A stretch of 27,869 nt of DNA from a virus, in IMG/VR virus record IMGVR_UViG_3300006736_000070, positions 1 through 27,869 of that record; one strand, 5' to 3'. Below are positions 1 through 6,112 of the stretch, piece after piece; within the stretch, counting starts at the first letter, position 1, and every line of letters begins with the position of its first letter. Position numbers and translations under genes: made by a program. The notes beneath the pieces were generated by a model. It ran no database searches, was not told where the DNA came from, and saw nothing but the letters and a program-made list of their open reading frames with translations.

Positions 1-43
1 TAAACTTGTACTATAAATTAAATTAAATACCTATATTATTACT

Positions 44-274
44 ATGGAAAAACGAATTAAAGGCAAACGATTTAACACTGATAACGCTAATAAACTGGCT
101 TCAGTTACTAGAGGATCTGGCGGTTCTAGGTTCACAGAAAATCTCTATATCTCACCACGAGGGGACTATTTCTTACACGGTAAAGGCGGACCTCTGACCC
201 GTTGGAATGGTGAGGGAATAGTCTCCATTAGTATTGAAACCGCACAACACTGGATGCAAAAATATGACAAATAA
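44..274 (+). CDS. Conserved small hypothetical protein
   Basis: A 76-residue soluble basic protein. Its core (residues 32-53) reads roughly ENLYISPRGDYFLHGKGGPLTRW, with a tail rich in I/S and an EAQHW ending. From memory, this layout (LY..prG.yFLHGeGG..s.y, then an acidic segment ending W) resembles a family of small proteins of unknown role found on plasmids and phages. No catalytic motif is evident. The ATG lies in an AT-rich leader with no Shine-Dalgarno match. The 3' end overlaps the next gene by 11 bases, suggesting coupled translation. That it is a gene is fairly sure; its function is unknown. Confidence 0.65.
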   Translation: MEKRIKGKRFNTDNANKLASVTRGSGGSRFTENLYISPRGDYFLHGKGGPLTRWNGEGIVSISIETAQHWMQKYDK

Positions 275-467
275 ACGAGGCAGGCCGCCATTGCATGAAA
301 GCGGAACTGCTTTTGTAGGCACTTCACAGCCAAAAATTTTAGTGGATAATATGCTAAATATCGCCAGAATTGAATCATCTGACGAATCTAAGACCTGGCG
401 ATTGGCGGCAACACGATTTGTAGAAAACTGGAAGAAAGAGAACCCTGGTGTTTTGGAAGCCAGATAG
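264..467 (+). CDS. Small basic hypothetical protein with AT-hook-like N terminus
   Basis: A 67-residue protein starting MTNKRGRPPLHE. The KRGRPP stretch is the core of an AT-hook, a minor-groove DNA-binding element, but the motif is short and also occurs by chance. The rest (ILVDNMLNIARI... and WRLAATRFVENWKKENP) looks helical. An upstream in-frame ATG at 234 would add ten residues, but 264 is preferred because it overlaps the previous stop in the usual coupled manner. The stop codon lies within the left arm of a 13-base inverted repeat. A DNA-binding role is only inferred. Confidence 0.55.
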   Translation: MTNKRGRPPLHESGTAFVGTSQPKILVDNMLNIARIESSDESKTWRLAATRFVENWKKENPGVLEAR

Positions 468-528
468 AGGGTGGTTTAACTATTGCTCAACAATCAAACT
501 AATTCCTTGCTTGTTCCCTCTATCTGGC
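459..528. repeat. Perfect 13-bp inverted repeat around an intergenic gap
   Basis: The arms GCCAGATAGAGGG (459-471) and CCCTCTATCTGGC (516-528) are exact reverse complements separated by 44 bases. The left arm contains the stop codon of the preceding gene. No T-run follows the right arm, so this is not a typical Rho-independent terminator. It could be an mRNA stem protecting or separating cistrons, a protein-binding palindrome, or the scar of an inserted element. Confidence 0.6.
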
Positions 529-547
529 CTAATCAAAAAGAGAATTA

Positions 548-736
548 ATGCAGCCTAAACTAACAGCAAACGTATCTGACTTTAAGGCCGGAAGGTCTGC
601 CGTAAAACTCCACCTTTTAGCAAGGTTCAATAAACAAATATCTAATAGCTCTGAAAGATTATCTGATTACAGTTTCCGGTTCTATGTAAAAACAGGCGTT
701 ATGCACTTATCAGCTAAACTGAAGGGGAATGAATGA
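548..736 (+). CDS. Hypothetical protein
   Basis: A 62-residue basic protein with no cysteines and no recognisable motif. It contains an alternating region around YSFRFYVKTGVMHLSAKL that suggests a small beta hairpin at the C terminus. A weak purine-rich site (AAAGAGA) precedes the ATG. Its stop overlaps the next start as ATGA (733-736), supporting a real cistron in the same operon. Function unknown. Confidence 0.5.
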   Translation: MQPKLTANVSDFKAGRSAVKLHLLARFNKQISNSSERLSDYSFRFYVKTGVMHLSAKLKGNE

Positions 737-948
737 GTAAAGAAGTTGCCCCAGAAAGCCTAATCGATGAATTAAAGAGATTAAGACAGGAATACTTTTC
801 AATGAAGGAAATGACTGGTAAAATGCAGGGAATTTTACCTTGGGTTAATCATAAATACCATTGCCCTTTATTTATAGATGAGAGTTCAAAGAAGGATTGC
901 AACTGCGGATTGAGTGAGTATTTATCCACATCCCCCACAAGCAAATAA
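733..948 (+). CDS. Small hypothetical protein with Cys/His-rich C terminus
   Basis: A 71-residue protein. The first half is a charged helix (SLIDELKRLRQEYFSMKEM). The second half has the pattern W-V-N-H..YHCPLF...DCNCGL, giving two histidines and three cysteines that could bind one zinc ion. Small phage proteins with a similar YHC...CxCGL ending are common in memory but unassigned. An AGGGG ribosome binding site precedes the ATG, which overlaps the previous stop. Fold and function are not known; metal binding is inferred from residue pattern alone. Confidence 0.55.
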   Translation: MSKEVAPESLIDELKRLRQEYFSMKEMTGKMQGILPWVNHKYHCPLFIDESSKKDCNCGLSEYLSTSPTSK

Positions 949-962
949 CTTACTTTTATTTA

Positions 963-1286
963 ATGGAAGAAAATGATGATTTAAACCGTAACCATTCACC
1001 ACTGGCGAGAATAGAAAAAACACAAGGAACCCTTAACAAAGAAATTACAACCCTAGTTGCTTGGAGGATAGAGCACGAAACAAATGCCAAACGAGACAGA
1101 GAAGATTTAGAAGGGGTTAAGGTTCATCTTTACGGTAAAGATGGCAATGGTGGTATCTTTGGCAATGGCGGCTTAGATGATAAGGTCAAAGCTATGGAAA
1201 CCACGAGTAAAAATTTATGGAAATATATACTAGGAACAGGGGTTTTGGTCGGAATACTATCAAATTTGGACAAAATAATCAGATGA
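963..1286 (+). CDS. Coiled-coil protein with C-terminal membrane helix (XhlA-like topology)
   Basis: A 107-residue protein. Residues 10-60 form a charged amphipathic helix, followed by a glycine-rich linker (GKDGNGGIFGNGG). The C-terminal hydrophobic helix (about 84-102, WKYILGTGVLVGIL) ends in positive residues. This topology (soluble coiled coil, glycine turn, C-terminal anchor) resembles phage XhlA-type lysis accessory proteins, but no sequence match is claimed. The stop overlaps the start of the receiver-domain gene by four bases, so the two are probably made together. It could serve as a membrane anchor or lysis accessory; neither is shown. Confidence 0.6.
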   Translation: MEENDDLNRNHSPLARIEKTQGTLNKEITTLVAWRIEHETNAKRDREDLEGVKVHLYGKDGNGGIFGNGGLDDKVKAMETTSKNLWKYILGTGVLVGILSNLDKIIR

Positions 1287-1660
1287 AAATAGCCGTAATT
1301 GATGATGAAAAAGATGATAGATTTTTTCTTAGTCGAATATTGCTAAAGTATGATGTTGAAGTACAAACCTACACCTCAAGCATTGATTTTGGTGCCCATG
1401 CAAATGCGGATGACTTTGACTTTGTCTGGATAGACTTTACTATAAATCACGGAGCAGGGGCCAAAAACATCCTTAGAGCCTTAACAGTTAAATCAAGAAC
1501 AAGAGTTGTATTTATATCACATGGTGACAAACATTTCACGAAAGAATTCAGAGAAAACCCTATTGTATGGGGGTTATTACTAAAAGGTGATACTGATTCG
1601 ATTCATGAACACATAAAAAATAGGCTATACGAAAGGGCACACCCTGAAATTTATCAATAA
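1283..1660 (+). CDS. CheY-like stand-alone receiver domain protein
   Basis: A 125-residue protein with the hallmarks of a response-regulator receiver domain. It has the acidic pair D7-D8 after strand 1 (IAVIDDE), the likely phospho-acceptor D51 at the end of strand 3 (FVWIDF), S79 after strand 4 (VVFISHG) and K101 after strand 5 (LLLKGD). These spacings match the D12-D13/D57/T87/K109 pattern of CheY. There is no output domain. An in-frame ATG at 1217 is rejected because it extends back into the upstream gene; 1283 gives an ATGA overlap and begins exactly at strand 1. Phosphorylation by a host histidine kinase is inferred, and the target is unknown. It could instead be a degenerate receiver. 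Confidence 0.75.
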   Translation: MKIAVIDDEKDDRFFLSRILLKYDVEVQTYTSSIDFGAHANADDFDFVWIDFTINHGAGAKNILRALTVKSRTRVVFISHGDKHFTKEFRENPIVWGLLLKGDTDSIHEHIKNRLYERAHPEIYQ

Positions 1661-1701
1661 ATCGCTTTTATGATACCCAACAGATACTTATATTTAAACT
1701 T

Positions 1702-1708
1702 CACCACG
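1702..1708 (+). promoter_or_regulatory. Recurrent CACCACG leader motif before the ParB-like gene
   Basis: CACCACG lies eight bases before the ATG at 1717. Exact or near copies sit just upstream of the starts at 3903, 4229, 8655, 15577, 19454 and 26786. Exact copies also fall inside coding sequence at 153, 2316 and 2974, and on the opposite strand at 15496 and 24749. The G-rich base that follows it often forms the ribosome binding site. The function is unknown. Confidence 0.4.
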
Positions 1709-1716
1709 GGTAAAAT

Positions 1717-2211
1717 ATGTTAAAATGGTCAAATGAAGACCGACTCATTTCTGAAATAAGGGAATGGTCGAAAAACCCTAGAATCATTGGGGGCAAGAAA
1801 TTTGAGGATCTAATAACCTCAATGGATCGCTTTGGGTACGTTGACCAAATTGTCATAAATACGGACGGTGAGTTAATCGGTGGCCACGCTAGGTTACAGA
1901 AACTAAAACAAGATGGTGAAACATCCGTTTCTGTAAGAACCCCAGATAGAAAACTAAATGAAACCGAATTTTCAGAACTTGCAATTAGACTGAATAAGAA
2001 TATTGCAGGGGAATGGGATTTTGATGCTTTATTGAAGGATTTCGATTCTGGGGATCTAACCGAGTGGGGCTTTGAAAAATTCGACTTTCCAGTAGCATCC
2101 GATGACCCAGAAGATTACAATCAAGAATCAAGCGAACCTAAAGAAAAAATGGTGGCTTGCCCTGGATGCGGTAAAGAGTTTAATGCAAATAACCCTGTTG
2201 TAAAAACGTAA
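1717..2211 (+). CDS. ParB/Srx-fold domain protein with C-terminal CxxC
   Basis: A 164-residue protein. The N-terminal domain has the ParB/sulfiredoxin-like fold signature: N20-P21-R22, a helix, then GELIGGHARLQKL with G55-G56-H57-A58-R59-L60. It is followed by NKNIAGEWDFDALLKDF...GF, typical of ParB-like domains that precede phage DNA methyltransferases. Here no methyltransferase follows. The C terminus has one CPGC pair (148-151) in a KEFNANN context, half of a zinc ribbon that might be completed by dimerisation. Such proteins are often found near phage terminase genes, as here. A DNA-binding or CTP/ATP-dependent role is inferred from the family only. Confidence 0.75.
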   Translation: MLKWSNEDRLISEIREWSKNPRIIGGKKFEDLITSMDRFGYVDQIVINTDGELIGGHARLQKLKQDGETSVSVRTPDRKLNETEFSELAIRLNKNIAGEWDFDALLKDFDSGDLTEWGFEKFDFPVASDDPEDYNQESSEPKEKMVACPGCGKEFNANNPVVKT

Positions 2212-2240
2212 TTTAATTATATTAAATGTACAGTATATAA

Positions 2241-2771
2241 ATGGCTGTTAAAAAGAAAAAAGCAATCAAGAAAAAGAAACCTGTAGGTAGACCCGCATTT
2301 GAGGCTACTGAAAAACACCACGAATCAGCTTACAAAGGAGCTAAAAAAGGACTTAACGAACAAGAGATTTCCAAGGTAATGGGGATCGGATATTCCACTT
2401 TTAAGGAAAATAAGCAACTATTTCTGGCCGATATTAAAAAAGGACGTGAAGCTTCACAAGATGAAAGATTAAAAACAGTCGAAAACTCATTACTAAAGAA
2501 TTGTGAAGGATATTTTGTTGAAGAAACAGTTTTAGAACGTAGAGGCACTTTAGATAAAGATAATAACTTTACTGGAACCACTAATGCAGTACAAAGGAAA
2601 ACTAAGAAATATATCAAACCATCTGATATGGCTATTTTCTTCTTTCTCGTTAATCGATCTAATGGTAAATGGGAATCAATCAATAGAAGGGATTGGTCAA
2701 CTGAAAACGACCAAGGGGCGATATTATCAGCTATTCAAGCAATGAAGAAAAACGCAGTTAAGGGGGAATAA
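2241..2771 (+). CDS. terS: Probable terminase small subunit (HTH type)
   Basis: A 176-residue protein beginning with a very basic tail (KKKKAIKKKKPVGRP). It continues with a helix-turn-helix: about residues 38-58 (LNEQEISKVMGIGYSTFKEN). Next come a segment resembling LLKNCEGYFVEETV and, near residue 130, PSDMAIFFFLVNRSNGKW. The sequence order HTH / a.gy.y.E / p.d..a..fwL.nR....W is that of small terminase-like proteins, which recognise the packaging site and load DNA onto the large terminase. It is not adjacent to the large subunit but lies about 1.7 kb upstream. No Shine-Dalgarno site; the leader is AT-rich. Other HTH DNA-binding roles remain possible. Confidence 0.7.
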   Translation: MAVKKKKAIKKKKPVGRPAFEATEKHHESAYKGAKKGLNEQEISKVMGIGYSTFKENKQLFLADIKKGREASQDERLKTVENSLLKNCEGYFVEETVLERRGTLDKDNNFTGTTNAVQRKTKKYIKPSDMAIFFFLVNRSNGKWESINRRDWSTENDQGAILSAIQAMKKNAVKGE

Positions 2772-2962
2772 TGGAATGTGAATTTTGCAAAAAAGATTTA
2801 GACTTGGGCGCCCACTCTTCAGATTGCCCATTAGAACTAGAAGGGATGACAACTGAGGCCACATTAACCAAAATGTTTAATACCGGATGGACTTGCCCTA
2901 GCTGCAAGAGAGTGTACAGCCCGATGAATAATGAATGTAAAAAATGCAATGAGGGGTTATAA
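2771..2962 (+). CDS. Small double zinc-ribbon protein
   Basis: A 63-residue protein with six cysteines and one histidine in plausible metal-binding spacing. They are CEFC (3-6) with H15 and C19, then CPSC (residues 42-45) with C56 and C59 in NECKKC. The last module, GWTCPSCKRVYSP...C..C, resembles zinc ribbons in many phage microproteins. The start overlaps the previous stop by one base (TAATG) and has a strong AGGGGG site. The role is unknown; zinc binding is inferred from the pattern. Confidence 0.65.
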   Translation: MECEFCKKDLDLGAHSSDCPLELEGMTTEATLTKMFNTGWTCPSCKRVYSPMNNECKKCNEGL

Positions 2963-3289
2963 ATGGAAGATCTCACCACGATCAAGATAAAAGTAAGCAA
3001 AGAAGATTACGAGCGGTTTCAACTTCATAGATGTTCGCACCAATTATACGAAGATGCCTGTGTTTTATACGAAGCCGAACAGAACAAGATAGGGCCTGGA
3101 GACTGGTTTTTGTATCAATATAAAAATGAATGCTACGTTCAACGAGCTAAATCAATCAACCAACAAACCACAATAGTTTATGCTTATGCAGGCAATGTGA
3201 ATTTCAGCTTAGAATTTTGCACAAAACTATCTCCAGAAGCCCAAGACATTCTAAACAAGGAGACTGGGAAGAATGATAAAAGCGCTTAA
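2963..3289 (+). CDS. Hypothetical protein
   Basis: A 108-residue protein with an N-terminal IKIKVSKEDYERFQ segment and central aromatic strands (GPGDWFLYQYKNECYVQRAKS) that suggest a compact alpha/beta fold. It starts directly after the previous stop with a GAGGGG site. Its last 17 bases overlap the next small gene. Nothing identifies its function. It lies among short accessory genes between the small and large terminase subunits. Confidence 0.6.
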   Translation: MEDLTTIKIKVSKEDYERFQLHRCSHQLYEDACVLYEAEQNKIGPGDWFLYQYKNECYVQRAKSINQQTTIVYAYAGNVNFSLEFCTKLSPEAQDILNKETGKNDKSA

Positions 3290-3443
3290 ATCCCTAATTT
3301 CAATGTTTTATAATACATCTAAGATTAGGTGCAACTGCGGGAAATCATTCAATTCTAATACAGAATATCTTTGTCACTGGCACGATGAGATTTATAGAGC
3401 TGATAGTAAGTCTAAAATACACTTTAACTTGAGTGAGGAATAA
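3273..3443 (+). CDS. 56-residue zinc-finger-like microprotein
   Basis: A 56-residue open frame that overlaps the previous gene by 17 bases and ends in a TAATG junction with the next. After a hydrophobic N terminus (MIKALKSLISMFYN) comes CNCGKSF...YLCHWHDE. The order C-x-C-G, then C, H and H, could coordinate one zinc ion. An AAGGAG site lies about ten bases upstream of the ATG. Function unknown. The dense overlaps on both sides are the main evidence that it is translated. Confidence 0.55.
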   Translation: MIKALKSLISMFYNTSKIRCNCGKSFNSNTEYLCHWHDEIYRADSKSKIHFNLSEE

Positions 3444-3514
3444 TGGATACCCCTGAATTACTACTGATAACCGTGGTTGTTATAGCTTTTGTTATAGCAG
3501 GGGTTTTAAAATGA
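3443..3514 (+). CDS. 23-residue transmembrane microprotein
   Basis: A very short frame encoding MDTPELLL followed by an unbroken hydrophobic run (ITVVVIAFVIAGVL) and a terminal lysine: a single membrane helix, N terminus acidic and C terminus positive. It has a GAGGA site. Its start overlaps the previous stop (TAATG) and its stop overlaps the next start (ATGA). Such peptides occur as lysis or regulatory membrane peptides, but no role can be assigned. Evidence is junction architecture and the hydrophobic profile. Confidence 0.5.
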   Translation: MDTPELLLITVVVIAFVIAGVLK

Positions 3515-3675
3515 AATGCCCAATATGCCATAAAAACACTGTTAAGGATGAGCTAAAGCCCTTTAACGGCGACAAGAACCTACTACAGTTCACAGGTGAT
3601 TTAGTCTGTACCAGTTGTGGTGGTAAGTTTAATGCTGAGATAATGAAGGGTATTGATCATTCAATTAGGGGGTAG
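3511..3675 (+). CDS. 54-residue zinc-ribbon microprotein
   Basis: A 54-residue protein with CPIC (3-6) and CTSC (33-36) separated by 26 residues, the standard four-cysteine zinc ribbon. It is translationally linked to the membrane microprotein (ATGA overlap) and has an AGGGG site. It ends three codons after an isoleucine-rich tail. It may bind zinc for structure or nucleic-acid contact; function unknown. Confidence 0.6.
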   Translation: MKCPICHKNTVKDELKPFNGDKNLLQFTGDLVCTSCGGKFNAEIMKGIDHSIRG

Positions 3676-3676
3676 T

Positions 3677-3829
3677 GTGACGCAACAGGAGATTAGAAAC
3701 GAGTTAGGCGTGTTTATTTGCAGATTTATTTCCTTATTTAAGATTGATATAAACTCAGAACAGGATGTTGATGTACTTTTAGATAATATTGATAAGTGGA
3801 TGAACAAGAGAGGGTACGTTTTAGAATAA
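3677..3829 (+). CDS. 50-residue hypothetical protein, GTG start
   Basis: A 50-residue frame beginning at GTG one base after the previous stop, preceded by AGGGGG at good distance. The product is acidic and helical (DVDVLLDNIDKWMNKRGYVLE) after a hydrophobic stretch (VFICRFISLF). No alternative ATG exists before residue 42, so GTG is the only sensible start. No family is recognised. Confidence 0.45.
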   Translation: MTQQEIRNELGVFICRFISLFKIDINSEQDVDVLLDNIDKWMNKRGYVLE

Positions 3830-3887
3830 AATCATCACACAAGACCTTATAAATGACCTATACGAGACACTATTAGAACGAAATCAT

Positions 3888-3894
3888 CACCACG
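3888..3894 (+). promoter_or_regulatory. Recurrent CACCACG leader motif fused to GGAG ribosome site
   Basis: TCACCACGGAGA spans 3887-3898, eight bases before the ATG at 3903. The same arrangement with GGAG recurs before the gene at 26786 and, with CACCACAGGAG, before the gene at 4229. Confidence 0.45.
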
Positions 3895-3902
3895 GAGATT
3901 AA

Positions 3903-4232
3903 ATGAAGATATTAATATGGATAATCATTAACGGGACAATGCTTTATTTCCTTACAAAAGGGGAAGAGTGGCAGTTAAACATTTGGAAGTTCTGGTTCTG
4001 GGTTTCGTTTGTATCCACCATACTTGCGCTATTCATGATTGAGGGTATTAAAAAAAGCGGAGCTAAACCTAGCGTTCCTATTTCAGTATATGCTACCTAC
4101 GGGGCTGTAATAGCTTGCCTTTTGGCTTCAAACGGGTGGTTCTGGTACGCTGGGTTTTGTGCTTTTAAGTGTTTTTGTCAATCAGTCATTTTTCAACATC
4201 AAAAAACCATCACCACAGGAGAAAGTAAATGA
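3903..4232 (+). CDS. Small integral membrane protein, three helices (holin candidate)
   Basis: A 109-residue protein with three hydrophobic segments: about 2-17 (ILIWIIINGTMLYFL), 28-46 (FWFWVSFVSTILALFMIEG) and 60-85 (ISVYATYGAVIACLLASNGW and on). The C terminus is charged. Size and three-helix topology fit class I holins, which open the membrane for endolysin, and a probable endolysin lies 1.5 kb downstream. No sequence family is recognised, so this is a topology guess. It carries the CACCACGGAG leader. Its stop overlaps the next start by four bases. Confidence 0.6.
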   Translation: MKILIWIIINGTMLYFLTKGEEWQLNIWKFWFWVSFVSTILALFMIEGIKKSGAKPSVPISVYATYGAVIACLLASNGWFWYAGFCAFKCFCQSVIFQHQKTITTGESK

Positions 4233-4426
4233 GAGTAATATTAGAGTATAACCCTATAGATGGGCAAATTACAGATTCAATGGGTGGGTTTGTGGGTAAT
4301 ATCATAAAATTAGCCCATTTTGGAGAAGCCAAAGATGCTGTCAGTGTTGAGGATCTTTCAAAGCTAAAAACGTCAGGGTATTCCGCCCAAGAAATTATTC
4401 AGATGAAACACGCGAATTTAATCTGA
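4229..4426 (+). CDS. Hypothetical protein upstream of terminase
   Basis: A 65-residue protein with no metal-binding residues. It begins with a beta-type region (RVILEYNPIDGQITDSMGGFVG) and ends with a helical region, SVEDLSKLKTSGYSAQEIIQMKHANLI, that resembles short sequences of the form 'L..L...GyS.eEI..m', often a DNA-binding or adaptor helix. It overlaps the membrane-protein gene and its TGA directly abuts the terminase ATG. Function unknown. Confidence 0.6.
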   Translation: MRVILEYNPIDGQITDSMGGFVGNIIKLAHFGEAKDAVSVEDLSKLKTSGYSAQEIIQMKHANLI

Positions 4427-5653
4427 ATGGAACTGTCCCAAAAACAAGCTGAATCAATAGATCAAGCTACAGGTAGATCAAATATCTGGCATGGCTCAGT
4501 ACGATCTGGAAAGACCGTTGGATCTATAATGAAATGGATTGAATACGTTCCAAGTGCCCCACAGCATATTGATGGCCATTTAATGATGGTAGGTAAAACA
4601 GAGCGAACACTAGCCACAAATATCTTAACACCACTTCAGAACTATCTAGGCAAAAGAAACTTCAATTTCACACTTGGAGCGCATAAAGCTTATATGTTCG
4701 GAATTCCTATAGAGTTATACGGGGCCAGTGATGCCAGAGCCGAAGAAAAAGTCAGGGGTTCCACTGGTACTGGGGTTTATGGTGATGAAATTACTTTATG
4801 GCCCAAAGGGTTCTATAAGATGCTTATGACTCGTTTAAGTGTTGAAGGGGCGCAAGGATTCTTTACAACTAACCCAGATTCACCATACCACGAAATCAAG
4901 ACTGAATTCATGGATAATAAGGGAATTGATTTAAAGAGTTTTCATTTTAAACTTACAGATAACCCATTTTTACCGAAAAAATACGTAGAGGATCTACAAA
5001 AGGAATACACAGGCTTATTCTATAAGCGGTTTATTCTTGGTGAGTGGGTACTAGCTGAAGGGGCTATATTTGATTTCTTTGAAGATAAGGCGCCAATGGT
5101 AATCCCGGCTGAAGACCTTCCAGAAGCCAAATGGCACACAGCCTCTATTGATTATGGTACTCAAAACCCTTTTTGTTGTGGATTATACGGGCACAATCCA
5201 GACACTACCCCAAAAGTATGGCAGATAAAAGAATATTGGTACGATGGTAGAAAGGCTAATAAGCAGAAAACAGATTTAGAATACTGTGAAGATTTGAAAG
5301 AGTTCTTTGGCCCGATTAAACCAAGAAAGATATTTGTTGATCCATCGGCAGCCAGTTTCAAGGTTCAAATGAAGAGATCTAGTTTCATGGGTATCAACGA
5401 TGCTGACAATGACGTGGTAAATGGGATAATGACTCACTCTAGAATGTTGAAAAGCGGTGAGTTTGCTGTAAGCAGTGATTGCAAGAATTCAATCAGAGAA
5501 TACCAGTCATACGTTTGGGATGAGAAAGCTCAGGATAAAGGCGAAGATAAGCCAAAAAAGGACAATGATCATTCGATGGATCAGATTAGATATTTGCTCC
5601 ATAGCCTATTTGGCGAAGATCACTTAGATTATAGTAAACTGGTTACTTGGTAA
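4427..5653 (+). CDS. terL: Terminase large subunit (PBSX/Terminase_3-like)
   Basis: The 408-residue motor that packages DNA into the prohead and cuts it. The ATPase domain shows Walker A G23-S-V-R-S-G-K-T30, Walker B V117-Y-G-D-E-I122 and the coupling motif FFTTNPD (145-151). The C-terminal RNase H-like nuclease shows D242 (SIDYG), D305 (FVDPSA) and D385 in HSMDQIRY, the three expected metal ligands. Length is normal for this family. The ATG follows the upstream TGA directly and lacks a clear ribosome site, so translation is probably coupled. Domain motifs are complete; the assignment is firm. Confidence 0.96.
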   Translation: MELSQKQAESIDQATGRSNIWHGSVRSGKTVGSIMKWIEYVPSAPQHIDGHLMMVGKTERTLATNILTPLQNYLGKRNFNFTLGAHKAYMFGIPIELYGASDARAEEKVRGSTGTGVYGDEITLWPKGFYKMLMTRLSVEGAQGFFTTNPDSPYHEIKTEFMDNKGIDLKSFHFKLTDNPFLPKKYVEDLQKEYTGLFYKRFILGEWVLAEGAIFDFFEDKAPMVIPAEDLPEAKWHTASIDYGTQNPFCCGLYGHNPDTTPKVWQIKEYWYDGRKANKQKTDLEYCEDLKEFFGPIKPRKIFVDPSAASFKVQMKRSSFMGINDADNDVVNGIMTHSRMLKSGEFAVSSDCKNSIREYQSYVWDEKAQDKGEDKPKKDNDHSMDQIRYLLHSLFGEDHLDYSKLVTW

Positions 5654-5695
5654 ATTAATATTAGGATATAACATTAAATAAAGTATTTTATAGAT

Positions 5696-6112
5696 ATGGC
5701 TTATAAGTGCAAACACTTTAAGATTTACGAGCTAGTTGATCCTGTTACATATAAGGCTAGAGGCCAATTATCATGGGAATTGATGGATGAACGTCTTTTA
5801 AGATTAATTGATAAACTTAGAGACACATTTGGCCCGGCTACTATAAACACATGGAAATGGGGTGGTAAATTTCGTTGGTCTGGGCTAAGAACCCCGGCTT
5901 GTAATATTGGCGCTAGAAGGTCTCAGCATAGATATGGTAGGGCCGCTGATATGAAATTCAAGAATATTAAGCCTGCTGCAATAAGAAAAGCTATTAGATT
6001 AGATTCTGAATACTGGAAAAAACAGGGCGTGTGCTGTGTTGAAAACGGAACTAAAACTTGGTTACACGTAGATGTCAGAAACACTAAAAAAATTAAATGG
6101 GTGAATCCATGA
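5696..6112 (+). CDS. M15A-type peptidase, probable endolysin
   Basis: A 138-residue protein of the Peptidase_M15_3 (D-alanyl-D-alanine carboxypeptidase-like) type. The first zinc motif is SQHRYGRAAD, giving H78 and D85; the second is WLHVDV with H124; E116 is a possible catalytic base. An upstream WSGLRTP segment is also typical. Such phage enzymes cleave the peptide side chains of cell-wall peptidoglycan at lysis. There is no signal peptide, so export would need a holin. Its position between terminase and portal, rather than in a late lysis cassette, is a little unusual. No Shine-Dalgarno site; the leader is AT-rich. The stop overlaps the portal start. Confidence 0.88.
   Translation: MAYKCKHFKIYELVDPVTYKARGQLSWELMDERLLRLIDKLRDTFGPATINTWKWGGKFRWSGLRTPACNIGARRSQHRYGRAADMKFKNIKPAAIRKAIRLDSEYWKKQGVCCVENGTKTWLHVDVRNTKKIKWVNP

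Noticed and set aside
1217-1660. Longer start for the receiver gene at ATG 1217
   Set aside because: It would add 22 residues unrelated to the receiver fold and lie deep in the upstream gene; 1283 begins exactly at strand 1.
3831-3902. A 23-codon open stretch ending in a TAA next to the ATG at 3903, with a plausible helical C terminus
   Set aside because: It has no ATG, GTG or TTG start and a run this short is expected by chance. A +1 shift from the frame at 3677 could read into it, but no shift signal is visible.
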